A stretch of DNA of 64,000 nucleotides from Alphaproteobacteria bacterium. Lineage in GTDB: Bacteria > Myxococcota_A > UBA796 > CAJQPC01. This document shows, piece by piece, positions 32,288-41,875 of the stretch; the first letter of the stretch is position 1; each line of letters starts with the position of its first letter. Both the position numbers and the translations under genes were made by a program. The stretch spans positions 372,001 through 436,000 of the forward strand of contig JACKEV010000011.1 in the NCBI GenBank assembly GCA_020632795.1, given 5' to 3'. Below the pieces are notes generated by a model that saw nothing but the letters and a program-made list of their open reading frames with translations, was not told where the DNA came from and did not search any database.

Positions 32288-32959
32288 ATGCCCGAGATCT
32301 CCCTCACCGACTTCGTCAACTTCGTGACCCGCTCCGGCAGCCCGAAGCTGACGAAGGTCCGCCAGATCCGGAACCGGGAGGAGTACGACCCGATCCGCGA
32401 CTTCTGGAAGGAGCTGCGCGAGGGTCTCGTCCGCTACCACGCCGGCTCCGGTGAGGACAAGCAGGACCTCGACGCCCTGGTCGACGCCACCCTGGAGGCG
32501 CGCCAGGACCACTACCGCGAGGCCATCAAGGGCTACAAGCGCTTCCTGGGCCGCAAGAGCGTCCAGTGGTTCGAGCCCCCCCGGATCACCTGGTACGAGG
32601 GCGACCTCGGCATCCGCATCAACCCGGAGCTGGGCCTCATCATCAACGGCGTCCCCACCGTCATCAAGGTCCACTTCAAGTCCCGGCAGCTCACCAAGCG
32701 CCGCATCGAGTGCATCCTGCTGCTGATGGAGGACGCGCTGCGCCCCCACTGCCAGGAGCACGACCGCTTCGCCGTGCTGGACTGCTGGACCGGCAAGCTG
32801 TTCCACTCCGACCAGCCCCGCTGGAAGATCCGGCCCTACCTCATCGGCGAGGCGCGGGCGTTCTCCACGATGTGGACCGAGCTGGCCCGCATGGAGCGCG
32901 CTGCCCTTGAGGCCAAGTGGGGCCGCCCTGAGCTGACCCTGCACGCCCCGCCGGCCTGA
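32288..32959 (+). CDS. Tandem-duplicated unknown protein, copy 2
   Basis: A 223-residue paralogue of the product at 31392, about 92% identical by my count. Most differences cluster in the C-terminal third: PHCQEHDRF for PHCGEDVRF, CWTGKLFHSDQ for CWKGKLFYSED, and the last nine residues. The N-terminal 100 residues are almost unchanged. No known fold or function is recognised. The conserved leader and hairpin suggest both copies are expressed from their own promoters. The high identity with local divergence fits a recent duplication followed by specialisation, or gene conversion of the 5' part. Confidence 0.7.
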   Translation: MPEISLTDFVNFVTRSGSPKLTKVRQIRNREEYDPIRDFWKELREGLVRYHAGSGEDKQDLDALVDATLEARQDHYREAIKGYKRFLGRKSVQWFEPPRITWYEGDLGIRINPELGLIINGVPTVIKVHFKSRQLTKRRIECILLLMEDALRPHCQEHDRFAVLDCWTGKLFHSDQPRWKIRPYLIGEARAFSTMWTELARMERAALEAKWGRPELTLHAPPA

Positions 32960-32974
32960 CGCCCTCCTCCCCCC

Positions 32975-33018
32975 GAGGCCGCGGGGCGGCGCCCCCCACC
33001 GCGCCGCCCTGCGGCCTC
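32975..33018 (+). terminator. Strong hairpin after the tandem pair
   Basis: Arms 32975-32992 and 33001-33018 pair over 18 bases with one G-T mismatch around an eight-base loop, 15 bases after the stop of copy 2. It is very GC-rich and lacks a U-run. It probably acts as a transcription end or mRNA-stabilising hairpin. Confidence 0.55.
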
Positions 33019-33145
33019 CCCGCGCTCCGGGCCTCTGTAGCCGGGAGGGCGCAGGGGCGTACGCTGGGGTGACGACGACCTCCCGAAAAGCCGAGCGTTC
33101 GCAGTCTCCGGAGAAAGCTACACTGAAGCCACGCCCGGAGACCCG

Positions 33146-34804
33146 ATGCCACGCCCCACCGCCCTGGCCCTGCTCGCCCTGCTCGCCTGCAAGGACGACG
33201 CCCCCACCGACGACTCGTCCGCCCCCACCGACGACACCACCGTCGAGGTCGACGACACCGACGACTCCACGGTCGACGACACCGCCCCCCAGGACGACAC
33301 CGAGGCCCCGGTCGACGAGGACGGCGACGGGTTCTCCGCCGCTGAGGACTGCGACGACCAGGACGCCACGGTGTACCCGGGCGCGGCCGAGGTCTGCGGA
33401 GACGGCGCGGTCAACGACTGCGACAGCGACGCCCTCACCGCCGCCGCCGGCTGCCGGAGCGTCGACGACGTCGACCTCTCCGCGGGCGGCGTGCGCCTGA
33501 CCGGCGAGGCCAACGGCGACAGCGCGGGCTGGGCGGTGGCCGGCGCCGGGGACCTCAACGGCGACGGCTACGCCGACGTCGCGGTGGGCGCCCCCAGCGA
33601 GTCCGGCACCCAGCGCACCGCGGGCTCGGTCTACGTGGTCTACGGGCCGGTGAGCGCGGGCAGCCTGGCCGCCGCCGACCTCCAGCTCGTCGGGGAGGCC
33701 CAGGACGACTACGCCGGCTACGCGGTCGCCGCCGCCGGGGACGTCAACCACGACGGCCTCGCCGACCTCGTGGCCGGGGCGATCTGGAACGACGAGGCCG
33801 GGCGCGACGCCGGCGCGGTCTACCTGTGGAGCGGCCCGACGGGCACCGGGGAGACCAACATCGTCACCGGCACCGCCCGCCTGCTGGGCGCCGCCGCCGG
33901 GGATCAGGCCGGCTTCTCGGTGTCTGCGGCCGGCGACGTGGACGGCGACGGCAACGACGACCTGCTCGTCGGCGCCAACTACAGCGACGGCGGCGCCCAG
34001 GACGGCGGCGCGGCCTACGTGGCGCGCGGCCCGCTCTCCGGGGACAGCAGCCTGGCGGACGCCGCGCTCGTCATCCTGGGGGACGAGGCCACCGGCTGGC
34101 TGGGCTACAGCGTCTCCGGGGGGCACGACGTGGACGGCGACGGCACCCCGGACGCCCTGGTGGGCATGCCCTACAGCTACGTCTCCGACGCCCGCGCCGG
34201 CGCGGTGATGGTGTTCTCCGGCGCGACGACGGGCACGGTCTCCGCCCCGGACGCGGACGCACGCCTGCTGGGCGAGCTGCGCGCGGACTACGCCGGGTGG
34301 TCGGTGGCCTCCCCCGGGGACGTCGACGGCGACGGCTACGGCGACGCCCTGGTCGGCGCCCCCCGCGAGGACAGCGCCGGCAACAGCGCGGGCGCCGCCT
34401 ACGTCGTGCTCGGCCCTCTGGCCGGAGACATGGCCCTGAGCGCCGCGGTCGCCAAGCTCACCGGGGTCGCCGAGGACGACCGGGCCGGTCAGACCGTGGC
34501 GGCGGCCGGGGACGTGGACCGCGACGGCCGCGCGGACGTGCTGGTCGGCGCCCCCCTGGAGGGCAGCGGAGACCGTGGCTCGGCGTACCTGCTCTACGGA
34601 CCCGTCTCCGGGACGGCCAGCCTCGCGGACGCCGACGTCGTGCTGACCGGCGCGGCCTCCGCGGACCAGGCCGGCTACGCGCTGTCCGGGGCGGGCGACG
34701 TGAACGGCGACGGCGCCGGGGACCTGCTCATCGGCGGGTACAAGCACGCCGGGGACGACACCAACAGCGGCGCAGCCTGGGTCGTGTGGATGTCGACCTA
34801 CTGA
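33146..34804 (+). CDS. MopE/FG-GAP repeat lipoprotein
   Basis: A 552-residue lipoprotein whose short signal peptide ends LLAC (Cys 15), followed by a 45-residue Asp/Thr/Ser-rich linker. One MopE-type motif (DEDGDGFSAAEDCDD...CGDGAVNDCD) is followed by about seven FG-GAP/integrin repeats (GDLNGDGYADVAVGAP and variants) to the end. It closely resembles the lipoprotein at 2028 in architecture, with one MopE motif instead of two. A surface calcium-binding propeller is likely; the ligand is unknown. Its last seven bases overlap the convergent gene at 34798. Confidence 0.8.
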   Translation: MPRPTALALLALLACKDDAPTDDSSAPTDDTTVEVDDTDDSTVDDTAPQDDTEAPVDEDGDGFSAAEDCDDQDATVYPGAAEVCGDGAVNDCDSDALTAAAGCRSVDDVDLSAGGVRLTGEANGDSAGWAVAGAGDLNGDGYADVAVGAPSESGTQRTAGSVYVVYGPVSAGSLAAADLQLVGEAQDDYAGYAVAAAGDVNHDGLADLVAGAIWNDEAGRDAGAVYLWSGPTGTGETNIVTGTARLLGAAAGDQAGFSVSAAGDVDGDGNDDLLVGANYSDGGAQDGGAAYVARGPLSGDSSLADAALVILGDEATGWLGYSVSGGHDVDGDGTPDALVGMPYSYVSDARAGAVMVFSGATTGTVSAPDADARLLGELRADYAGWSVASPGDVDGDGYGDALVGAPREDSAGNSAGAAYVVLGPLAGDMALSAAVAKLTGVAEDDRAGQTVAAAGDVDRDGRADVLVGAPLEGSGDRGSAYLLYGPVSGTASLADADVVLTGAASADQAGYALSGAGDVNGDGAGDLLIGGYKHAGDDTNSGAAWVVWMSTY

Positions 34805-35475
34805 GCCGCCCCCAGCGCCGTGCGCCTGTAGCGGACCCGGAGCTGATCCCGCAGGTTCGCCGCGTCGCTGCCCGCGGGGGCGTCGGTCAGCAGGGCCTCC
34901 ACCTCCCAGAACCGCCGCTGCAGCGTGAGCATGAGCGCCTCGCACAGCACCTGCTCCTCAGCGCTCAGCTCCGAGGGGCACGCCACCGCAGGGCCGTTGT
35001 CCTGTGGATCGCAGGGCGAGGCGTCCATGGGGCCGAGGGGGCCGACGACGAAGGAGATCGACTTCCGCTCGCCTTCCGAGGAGCGCACCTGGAGGTCCCA
35101 GCGCCCGGGCTCCAGCGCGGGAGGCTTGAGCGTGAACCGCCCCTGGCGCCCCGGAGGGCAGGCCAGGGTGTGGGTCCGATCGGCGCGGCGGTTGCGCAGC
35201 GTGACCTCGGCGCAGCCGTCCGACGCGCTGGGGAAGGGTCGCCAGGACAGCTCCGGCGGCGTCCCGACGGCGCAGGCGTCGGGGTAGGGCTGCAGGAACG
35301 GATCCCTGCCCTTGACCTTGTTGATCGAGCCCCGGCTCTCGTCGCTGTAGAGCCAGGCCACGAAGGCCCGCGCCTGGTCACCGATCGCCTTCGCGACCCT
35401 CTGCAGGGTGCTGGGGGGCGTCGGGGGCTCCGTCGACGCCGCCGGCAAGCTCAGGCAGAGCAGCAGCAGCCACAT
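34798..35475 (-). CDS. Secreted six-cysteine protein, paralogue A
   Basis: A 225-residue protein with a Sec signal peptide (MWLLLLCLSLPAAS). ATG 35475 has AGGAG upstream; an in-frame extension to 35538 lacks support. After a helix (RVAKAIGDQARAFVAWLY) comes a beta-rich domain (PPELSWRPF, LEPGRWDLQVRS) and a helical C-terminus (LTDAPAGSDAANLRDQLRVRY). Six Cys after the signal peptide (DAC, DGC, LAC, SPC, VAC, VLC) align with those of the paralogue at 35574, suggesting three disulfides. The family is not recognised. It lies downstream of the CHAT operon and is probably part of the same exported system. Confidence 0.65.
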   Translation of the reverse strand: MWLLLLCLSLPAASTEPPTPPSTLQRVAKAIGDQARAFVAWLYSDESRGSINKVKGRDPFLQPYPDACAVGTPPELSWRPFPSASDGCAEVTLRNRRADRTHTLACPPGRQGRFTLKPPALEPGRWDLQVRSSEGERKSISFVVGPLGPMDASPCDPQDNGPAVACPSELSAEEQVLCEALMLTLQRRFWEVEALLTDAPAGSDAANLRDQLRVRYRRTALGAAQ

Positions 35476-35573
35476 GGCGTCTCCTGAGGGTGGAGCGTTC
35501 GTCCGCGGAGTGTATTCGGCGGAGGGGGCCCCCTGCATCGCCGTCCGGGCGGCAGGATGATCCGCGGCAGGCT

Positions 35574-36251
35574 CTATGGCCCCCCATAGACCATGCCCTG
35601 GCGCCCGTAGCGGGCCTGGAGCTGGTCCATCAGGTTCGCCGCGTCGCTGCCCTCGGGCGCGTCGGCCAGCAGGGCCTCCACCTCCCAGAAGCGGCTCTGC
35701 TGGCTCAACAGCAGGGCCTTGCAGAGGGTGGCCTCCTCCTCGGAGAGGTCCTCGGGGCAGGCGGGCGCGGGGCCGTTGTCCCGGGGGTCGCAGGGCGAGG
35801 CGTCGTCGGGGCCCACCGGGCCGACCAGGAAGGGCACCCGGGCCTCAGCCCCGCTCTCGGAGCGCACCACGAGGCTCCAGTAGCCGGGCTCCAGCGCTGG
35901 CGGGGTCACGGTGTAGCGGCCCTCCACCAGGGTCGGGCAGGCGACCTCCAGCTCCTGGCCCCGCCGACGGTCCCGCAGCACCGCCCCGGCGCAGCCGCTG
36001 TCGGGCGCGGGGAAGGCATACCAGGACAACGCCGGGGGCGCGCCGATGGAGCAGGCCAGCGGGTAGGGGTGGTGGAAGGGGTCATTGGGGTCGCTGCGGG
36101 TGGCCCCCTCGCTGCCCTCGCCGTACAGCCACGCCATGAAGGTGCGCGCCTGGTCACCCAGGGCCTGGGCGATGCGGTCCATGGCGCCAGGTGGGGTCGC
36201 CGGGGGGGGCTCCTGCGCGTGGGCGCTCAGGCACAGGGACAGCAGCAGCAT
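35574..36251 (-). CDS. Secreted six-cysteine protein, paralogue B
   Basis: A 225-residue paralogue of the product at 34798 with a signal peptide (MLLLSLCLSAHAQ). It shares the N-terminal helix (AQALGDQARTFMAWLYG), the beta-rich middle (LEPGYWSLVVRS), the six Cys, and the C-terminal LADAPEGSDAANLMDQLQARYGR. ATG 36251 has GGAGG seven bases upstream and lies 13 bases after the stop of the TPR-CHAT gene, so it is the fourth gene of the CHAT operon. The function is unknown. Since the TPR-CHAT partner is also exported, a role as its cofactor, inhibitor or substrate in the periplasm is a reasonable guess. Confidence 0.65.
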   Translation of the reverse strand: MLLLSLCLSAHAQEPPPATPPGAMDRIAQALGDQARTFMAWLYGEGSEGATRSDPNDPFHHPYPLACSIGAPPALSWYAFPAPDSGCAGAVLRDRRRGQELEVACPTLVEGRYTVTPPALEPGYWSLVVRSESGAEARVPFLVGPVGPDDASPCDPRDNGPAPACPEDLSEEEATLCKALLLSQQSRFWEVEALLADAPEGSDAANLMDQLQARYGRQGMVYGGP

Positions 36252-36264
36252 GGCGGGCCTCCGG

Positions 36265-39200
36265 TCAGCCGGGATCTCCCCACAGGGTAACCCCGGCCCA
36301 GTAGAAGGGGTGAGCGGTCTCGGGCGCCGCGCGGACCTGGAGCTGCGCCGCCCGCAGCGCGCGGGCCTTGTCGCCGGTCTCCACGTAGCCCTCGTAGAAG
36401 GTGTCCATCAGCGCCCCGGTGGCGCCGTCGTCCACCGTCCACAGGGTGGAGACCACGCTCTGCGCGCCTGCGGCGAGCGCGGCGCGGGCCAGCCCCTGGG
36501 TGCCCTCCAGAGGCCAGGTGCGTCCGGTGGTGGTCTGACAGGCCGAGAGCACCACCAGCTCCGCGCGCAGCGGCGTGGCGAGCAGGTGGTCCTCCCAAAG
36601 CCGCACGGGCGCGCCGGCCTCGTCCATCAGCCAGAGGTGGGAGAGGCTGCCAGCGGACCACAGGTCCAGCCAGGGGTGGCCCCGCCCGACCCCGTGGGCG
36701 ACGACGTGGACGACCGCCGCGTCCGGCGCGAGGGTCGCCCAGGTCTGCGGGCTGGGGGCGAGCGCGCAGCCCGCGCAGGCCCGGGTCACCCCCTCCCCCA
36801 GGTGCCCGGCCACCGCGTCCAGCTCGGCCTGCCCCAGCGGCAGGGGGCGCTGGCCGGGCACGGCGGTGGCGTCGATCAGCAGCGCGCCCGTCGCAGATCC
36901 CGAGGAGACGGGCGTCATCGCGAGCCAGTCCGCCGCGGGCAGCAGCGCGACGGGGTGACGGACGACCAGCGGCTGATCCCCCTCCACCACCAGGGCGCTG
37001 AACGGCACCCCTTGGAGCGGCCCGTCCGCCGCGATCAACAGCAGCGTCTCGGGCGGCACCTCGGCGAGGACCGGATCCAACAGCGCCGCCCCCAGCCGCC
37101 GCAGGGCGTCGTCCGGGAAGTACGCCTGCGCCATGGCCCGCTGCGCGGCGGGCAGGGCGGCCAGCTCGTCCATGGCCTCGGCCACCGCCCGGGCGTCCTC
37201 CAGCAGCGCGGGCGCGGCCCCGGCGACGTGCGTCGCCTGCCACCCGTCCGGGCGCATCACCAGGCGGAGGAGGTCGTGACCATCCAGGTAGAACGCCACC
37301 AGCACCGCGCCGCGGGCCTGGAGGTCGGCGATGACGTCGGTCGTGGGGGCGACCCCCGCCGCGTCCCCCGGCAGCGCCCCGGCCGCCTGCAGCAGCGCAG
37401 CGCGCCACGCCCGCACCGCCGCCTCCGGGGCCTGCCCGGCGATGAGCAGCGCCTCCCGGGTGGGGACGAGCCCCAGCCGCGCCTCCGTCAGGGCCTCGAC
37501 CTCGCCCACCTGGGCCCGCAGCCGCCGCTCCGCCCGCAGGCCCGCGCCCTGGGCCGAGGTCAGCAGCCGGAAGGCCGGCTCGAGCTGCTCGTCCAGCAAA
37601 AGCGCCATCGCCCCCCGCAGGATGGCGTCGCGGTGCCGCGCGTTGATCAGCTCCAGCCGCGCGTCCGCGCCGACCTGGCTGCGGGCGGCGGCGTCGAGCA
37701 GGTCCGGCAGGGTGGCCACCCGGGCGCGGCCCTCCGGGGTGTCCAGGACCCCATCCGGGGCGTCCTCCAGCCAGGCCAGGGTGGTGGTGACCCCGACCAG
37801 GGGCAGGTCGGCGGCCTCGGCGGCCTCCAGGGCCCGGCCCCAGGCGCGGGCGTCGTAGCGCTCCACGGAGCGGGCCTGGGCGAGCCCGCGCAGGGCCCGG
37901 GCGAGGTTCGGGGTGTCCCCCAGCTCGGCGAAGCCCTCCGCGGCCAGCTCGAAGCCCTCCTCGGCGCGTGCCGGGTCGCCGGCCTCCAGCACGGCCTCGG
38001 CCAGCAGCAGGACCACGCCGAGCTGGCTGACCAGGTTGCGCTGCGCCGCAAACACGTCGAGCAGGCCGACCAGCTCATCCAGACCCTGTTGGCGCTCTTC
38101 AGGGTGGAGGGCGTGGTCCATGCGGACCTGGGCGAGGACCAGCCGGGCCTGGGCCTCCTGGGCGCGGGCCTCGATCGCCCCGAAGCCATCGGCCGCCTCC
38201 TCCAGCAGCGCGACGGCGCGGGCGGGGTCGCCCAGGCGCTCCCAGCACATCGCCTGGTGGAAGCGGGCCGAGAGGGCCTGCTCGAGGTCGCCCGACGCCT
38301 GCGCCCGCGCCTCGGCCTCGGTGAAGACCCCGAGCGCCTGGGGGAAGCGGGCGTCGTTGTACAGCACCTGCCCCCGGGCGACCAGCGCCTCGGCCACCAG
38401 CCCGGCGTCGTCCATCTGCTCGGCGATGGCCAGAGCGCGCTCGGCGTGGTCGGCCGCGCCGCGGGCGTCGCCGGAGCGCAGGGCGACCATGGACAGCACC
38501 AGGCGTGCGCTCACCTCGCCGTAGGGGTCGCCCAGGTGGAGCGCGATGTCCAGGGCCTCGCCGGCCATGCGCCCGGCCTCACCGTCCTGGCCCCGGGTCT
38601 GGGCGTCGCGGGCGGCCTGCATCAGCGCCAGGCCCTGGCCGCGAACGTCCCCCGCGGCCAGCATCGCGGCGAAGGCCGCCTCGCAGGACGCCAGCGCCGC
38701 GTCGGCCTCCCCCAGGTCGTAGAGCGCCCCGCACCGGCCCAGCAAGGCCTTGCCCCGGAGGGGGTGCCCCTCGTCCATCGCGCGCAGGGCCCGGTCGTAG
38801 CCCCGGACCGCCCGGCGGGGCTGCCCGGCGAGGTGGTCGACGCTGGCCCGCTGGAGGTCCAGGTCGACGCGGGCCTCGGGGTCGGTGAGGCCGGCCTCGG
38901 CGCGGTCCAGGGCGGCCTCGGCCTCGGCGAAGCGCCCGGCGTCCGCGAGCACCACCCCGCGCAGCAGCCAGGTCTCCGCCACCCGCTCGGCGTCCCCCAG
39001 GGCCTCGAAGCGCTGCGCGGCGGCGTCGACGGCCTCCAGCGCGCCAGGGATGTCGCCGAGCTGCTGTCGGGTGGAGGCCAGCGCCGACCAGGCCAGGGCG
39101 GCGTCGTCCAGGGAGAGCTGCGGCTCCAGGGCGACCGCGCGCTCCAGGGGGGCGCGGGCGAGGTGGGGCAGGCCGAAGGTGACGTAGCCGTGGCCCACCA

Positions 39201-40176
39201 TCAGGCGCAGGGTGGCCTCCTCGTCCAGGACCTCGTGGCGCTGGTAGAAGTCGGCCATCACCGACGCCGACGCATACACCCCGAGCATGTTCCCCTGGGC
39301 CAGCCAGAGCTGCCCCAGGTCGGCGTACTGCTGGGCGCGCTCCGGGGTCAGGCTCACGTCCGGGCACACGGCCAGGTCGTCCAGGGCGACGTGGAGATCG
39401 GCGAGCTGCGCGTGGGTGGAGGGGTCGGTCCGGGCCACCACGGCCTGCGCGAAGCGGGCCTTCGCGTCGCCGCAGGGCTCGCCCCGTCCGATGAACCAGG
39501 CGCTGTACAGGCCGTAGACCGCGACCAGCTCCTCCCGGGGGAGGCTCCGGGTGGTCAGGTCCGTCAGCGCGCTGTCCAGGGACGCCCAGCCGGTCGCGTC
39601 CAGGGGGAATGGCACCGGGGCGGTGGCGAAAGTGTGGTCCTCGGGCGCGACCCGGAGCAGCTCGCGGCCGACCTGGATCCACCAGCCCTGGCGGGCCTCC
39701 CAGGCCAGCTCGGCGGCGACGGGGTGAGCGGCGTCCTCCAGGTCGATGGTGGCGAGCAGAGGGCCGACCGCGTCGATCTGACTGTTGCGCACGGCGAGCT
39801 GGGCGGCGGCGGCGCGGGCGACGGCGCTGTCGTCCTGGGCGCGGGCCCGCTCCAGGGCGGCGGTGATGTCCTCCACCGGCGCGGCGGCCTCGTCGCGGTT
39901 GTGCTGCTGGATGAGGGCGGCGGCTTCGGCGATGGCCCGGCCAGGGCCCGCAGGCGCAGCCTCAAAGGCGGCCTGAGCCTCGGGGATCTCCCGACCGGCC
40001 AGGACCCCCAGGATGAACCAGGGGTCGTCCCCCCGCGCCGGGTCGAGCAGCGGCGCCAGGCGGCCCACCGCAGCGGCGCCGCCCTCTTCCTGGTAGAGCG
40101 CCCAGGTGGCGGCGAGGGTGGGGGGTGGCTCCTGCGCCAGGGCGCTCCCCAGGATGGCCAGGATCCAGAGCATCAT
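36265..40176 (-). CDS. Exported TPR-CHAT peptidase
   Basis: A 1303-residue protein with a signal peptide (MMLWILAILGSALAQ), a TPR superhelix from about residue 100 to 850, and a C-terminal CHAT domain (caspase-like clan CD Cys protease). The catalytic pair is His in VVAHG (about 1161) and Cys in LSACQT (about 1213), followed by GARSV-like AGAQSVVSTLW. CHAT proteins cleave partner proteins, in some cases pore-formers, when their repeat domain is engaged. A signal peptide would place catalysis in the periplasm or outside the cell. It follows the CHASE2-like gene by 19 bases within the CHAT operon. Confidence 0.85.
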   Translation of the reverse strand: MMLWILAILGSALAQEPPPTLAATWALYQEEGGAAAVGRLAPLLDPARGDDPWFILGVLAGREIPEAQAAFEAAPAGPGRAIAEAAALIQQHNRDEAAAPVEDITAALERARAQDDSAVARAAAAQLAVRNSQIDAVGPLLATIDLEDAAHPVAAELAWEARQGWWIQVGRELLRVAPEDHTFATAPVPFPLDATGWASLDSALTDLTTRSLPREELVAVYGLYSAWFIGRGEPCGDAKARFAQAVVARTDPSTHAQLADLHVALDDLAVCPDVSLTPERAQQYADLGQLWLAQGNMLGVYASASVMADFYQRHEVLDEEATLRLMVGHGYVTFGLPHLARAPLERAVALEPQLSLDDAALAWSALASTRQQLGDIPGALEAVDAAAQRFEALGDAERVAETWLLRGVVLADAGRFAEAEAALDRAEAGLTDPEARVDLDLQRASVDHLAGQPRRAVRGYDRALRAMDEGHPLRGKALLGRCGALYDLGEADAALASCEAAFAAMLAAGDVRGQGLALMQAARDAQTRGQDGEAGRMAGEALDIALHLGDPYGEVSARLVLSMVALRSGDARGAADHAERALAIAEQMDDAGLVAEALVARGQVLYNDARFPQALGVFTEAEARAQASGDLEQALSARFHQAMCWERLGDPARAVALLEEAADGFGAIEARAQEAQARLVLAQVRMDHALHPEERQQGLDELVGLLDVFAAQRNLVSQLGVVLLLAEAVLEAGDPARAEEGFELAAEGFAELGDTPNLARALRGLAQARSVERYDARAWGRALEAAEAADLPLVGVTTTLAWLEDAPDGVLDTPEGRARVATLPDLLDAAARSQVGADARLELINARHRDAILRGAMALLLDEQLEPAFRLLTSAQGAGLRAERRLRAQVGEVEALTEARLGLVPTREALLIAGQAPEAAVRAWRAALLQAAGALPGDAAGVAPTTDVIADLQARGAVLVAFYLDGHDLLRLVMRPDGWQATHVAGAAPALLEDARAVAEAMDELAALPAAQRAMAQAYFPDDALRRLGAALLDPVLAEVPPETLLLIAADGPLQGVPFSALVVEGDQPLVVRHPVALLPAADWLAMTPVSSGSATGALLIDATAVPGQRPLPLGQAELDAVAGHLGEGVTRACAGCALAPSPQTWATLAPDAAVVHVVAHGVGRGHPWLDLWSAGSLSHLWLMDEAGAPVRLWEDHLLATPLRAELVVLSACQTTTGRTWPLEGTQGLARAALAAGAQSVVSTLWTVDDGATGALMDTFYEGYVETGDKARALRAAQLQVRAAPETAHPFYWAGVTLWGDPG

Positions 40177-40195
40177 GCGTAAACCCCAGCCTGCC

Positions 40196-41875
40196 TCACG
40201 CCCGCTGCGCCATGCGGGCCTTGAGCCAGGCCCCTTGCAGCCCCTGAAGCGTCCACAGCGCGCCCGTCGCGGCGACCGGCAGCAGGATCTGGACCGTCAC
40301 CAGCGAGACGATGCCCAGGAGGCCATGCCAGAGGAGCAGGCCCAGGGAGGTGAACAGGGGCCAGCGCCAGGTCCAGCGGCTGAGCAGCATGTGCAGGAGC
40401 GCGGCAAGCGTCAGATACAGCCCCAGCCCCACGATGAAGGCCCACCCCGCGACCCGGGGGGCCACGTCGCTGCCGGTGATCTGGCGCGCGAACCAGGCGT
40501 CCCAGGGCACCATCACCGGCTCCCCCGCGAGGGTCTGCGCCACCGCCGCGTGCAGCCGGGGTGTGGGGACAGCGTGGGTGGTGCCGTCGGTGGTGAAGGT
40601 CGTGAGCAGCCGCAGGCGCACCCGCTCCCCCCGCGCCAGCGCCTCGGTGCGCTGCTCGGGCGGGACCAGCGTCCAGGTCGGCGTCGTCAGCAGGACCGCC
40701 CCCTCCGGCGCGCAGGCCAGGACCGGGTCATCGCTCTCCAGCCCCTCAGGCAGCACGTCCTGGGTGCCGGCCATCCACCACGGCACGCTGAGGTAGGCCC
40801 AGGGGTAGCCGCTCTTGCTGTTCAGAACGGCCTGGAGCGGCTCTCCGGTGCGCCGCGCCCGCGCGAGGGCGATCGAATATCCCAAGGATGGATATCTCCG
40901 CTCCCCGCAGCCCCCGCGGCCCTCCAGCCAGCGCTCCAGCCGGGCCACGGCGAGCTGATCGCCGCCGCGGACGTTGTACCAGCTCAACCCCAGGGAGGCG
41001 ATGCTGGCGCGCTCCGCCTGGAGCAGCGGCAGCATGCGCTCGTTCCCCCAGGTGATGTCCCCGGGGCACCAGGCCTGGGGGTCCTGCAGACGCAGCAGGT
41101 CGTCCTCCGGGCAGAACGAAGTGCCTGTGATCACGTCGATCCCCCGGCCCTCGACCTCGGCGACCGCGGCGGTGAGGCTGGCGAAGCCCGGCCCCGGATC
41201 GTACCGATCGACGTCCAGGGCGATGACCGCCGGCTCCTGGTCCGCGCACTGCCGGAGGGCCTCGGCGATGGCGCAGAAATCCACCGCGTCGGGCTGCACA
41301 GGGACGCGCGCGTCCACGGTCAGGATCGGCACCGCGCCGATGGGCACCTGGAACTCCGCGGGGGCCAGGGCCAGCGCAGGAGCCCCCAGCAGCGCCTCGA
41401 CGCGCCACCACCCCTCGGTCCTGGACAAGATGGCCATCAGGGCGATGACCACCACCACGATCTGCCGCTGGGCCATCGAGCGGCTGCGCCAGAGGCTGAT
41501 CAGCCAGTGCAGCGGCTCGGTCAGGCCGGGGCGGCGCAGCGGCCCCCGCGGCACCGCGCCCATGCCGGGCACATACCAGAACGGGATGACGAGCCGCTGG
41601 ATCTTGTGCCCCTTCCGCATCAGCTTGAGGACCAGATCGGCGCGCTCCGGGGTGTCGCCCAGCTCCTCCGCGAGCGCCAGGGCCAGCGCCGGGTGGGTGA
41701 GCACCCCGCGGGCCAGGGCGTCCTCGGAGCGGGACGAGGCCTGGTCCGGGTCGGCGGCCAGCACCAGCCCCAGGCGGATCTCGGCGTTGAGGGGCATCTC
41801 CAGGGTGCGGTTCTCGCCGTCGATGTAGAGCCAGGCGCCCTCGCCGTCCAACTCCAGGGTGAGCCAGATCCTCAT
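40196..41875 (-). CDS. CHASE2-like membrane sensor protein
   Basis: A 559-residue membrane protein. An N-terminal cytoplasmic part of about 135 residues (MRIWLTLELDGEGAWLYIDG) precedes a first membrane helix (IVVVVIALMAIL), a large extracytoplasmic domain containing VIALDVDRYDPG, typical of CHASE2, and three C-terminal helices (WAFIVGLGLYLTLAALLHMLL, then LFTSLGLLLWHGLLGIVSLVT, and the last). CHASE2 domains sense unknown external signals and often occur beside CHAT genes in bacteria. No kinase or cyclase output domain is fused. The ATG overlaps the stop of the upstream CHAT gene (ATGA), so the sensor and the peptidase are made together. Confidence 0.7.
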   Translation of the reverse strand: MRIWLTLELDGEGAWLYIDGENRTLEMPLNAEIRLGLVLAADPDQASSRSEDALARGVLTHPALALALAEELGDTPERADLVLKLMRKGHKIQRLVIPFWYVPGMGAVPRGPLRRPGLTEPLHWLISLWRSRSMAQRQIVVVVIALMAILSRTEGWWRVEALLGAPALALAPAEFQVPIGAVPILTVDARVPVQPDAVDFCAIAEALRQCADQEPAVIALDVDRYDPGPGFASLTAAVAEVEGRGIDVITGTSFCPEDDLLRLQDPQAWCPGDITWGNERMLPLLQAERASIASLGLSWYNVRGGDQLAVARLERWLEGRGGCGERRYPSLGYSIALARARRTGEPLQAVLNSKSGYPWAYLSVPWWMAGTQDVLPEGLESDDPVLACAPEGAVLLTTPTWTLVPPEQRTEALARGERVRLRLLTTFTTDGTTHAVPTPRLHAAVAQTLAGEPVMVPWDAWFARQITGSDVAPRVAGWAFIVGLGLYLTLAALLHMLLSRWTWRWPLFTSLGLLLWHGLLGIVSLVTVQILLPVAATGALWTLQGLQGAWLKARMAQRA

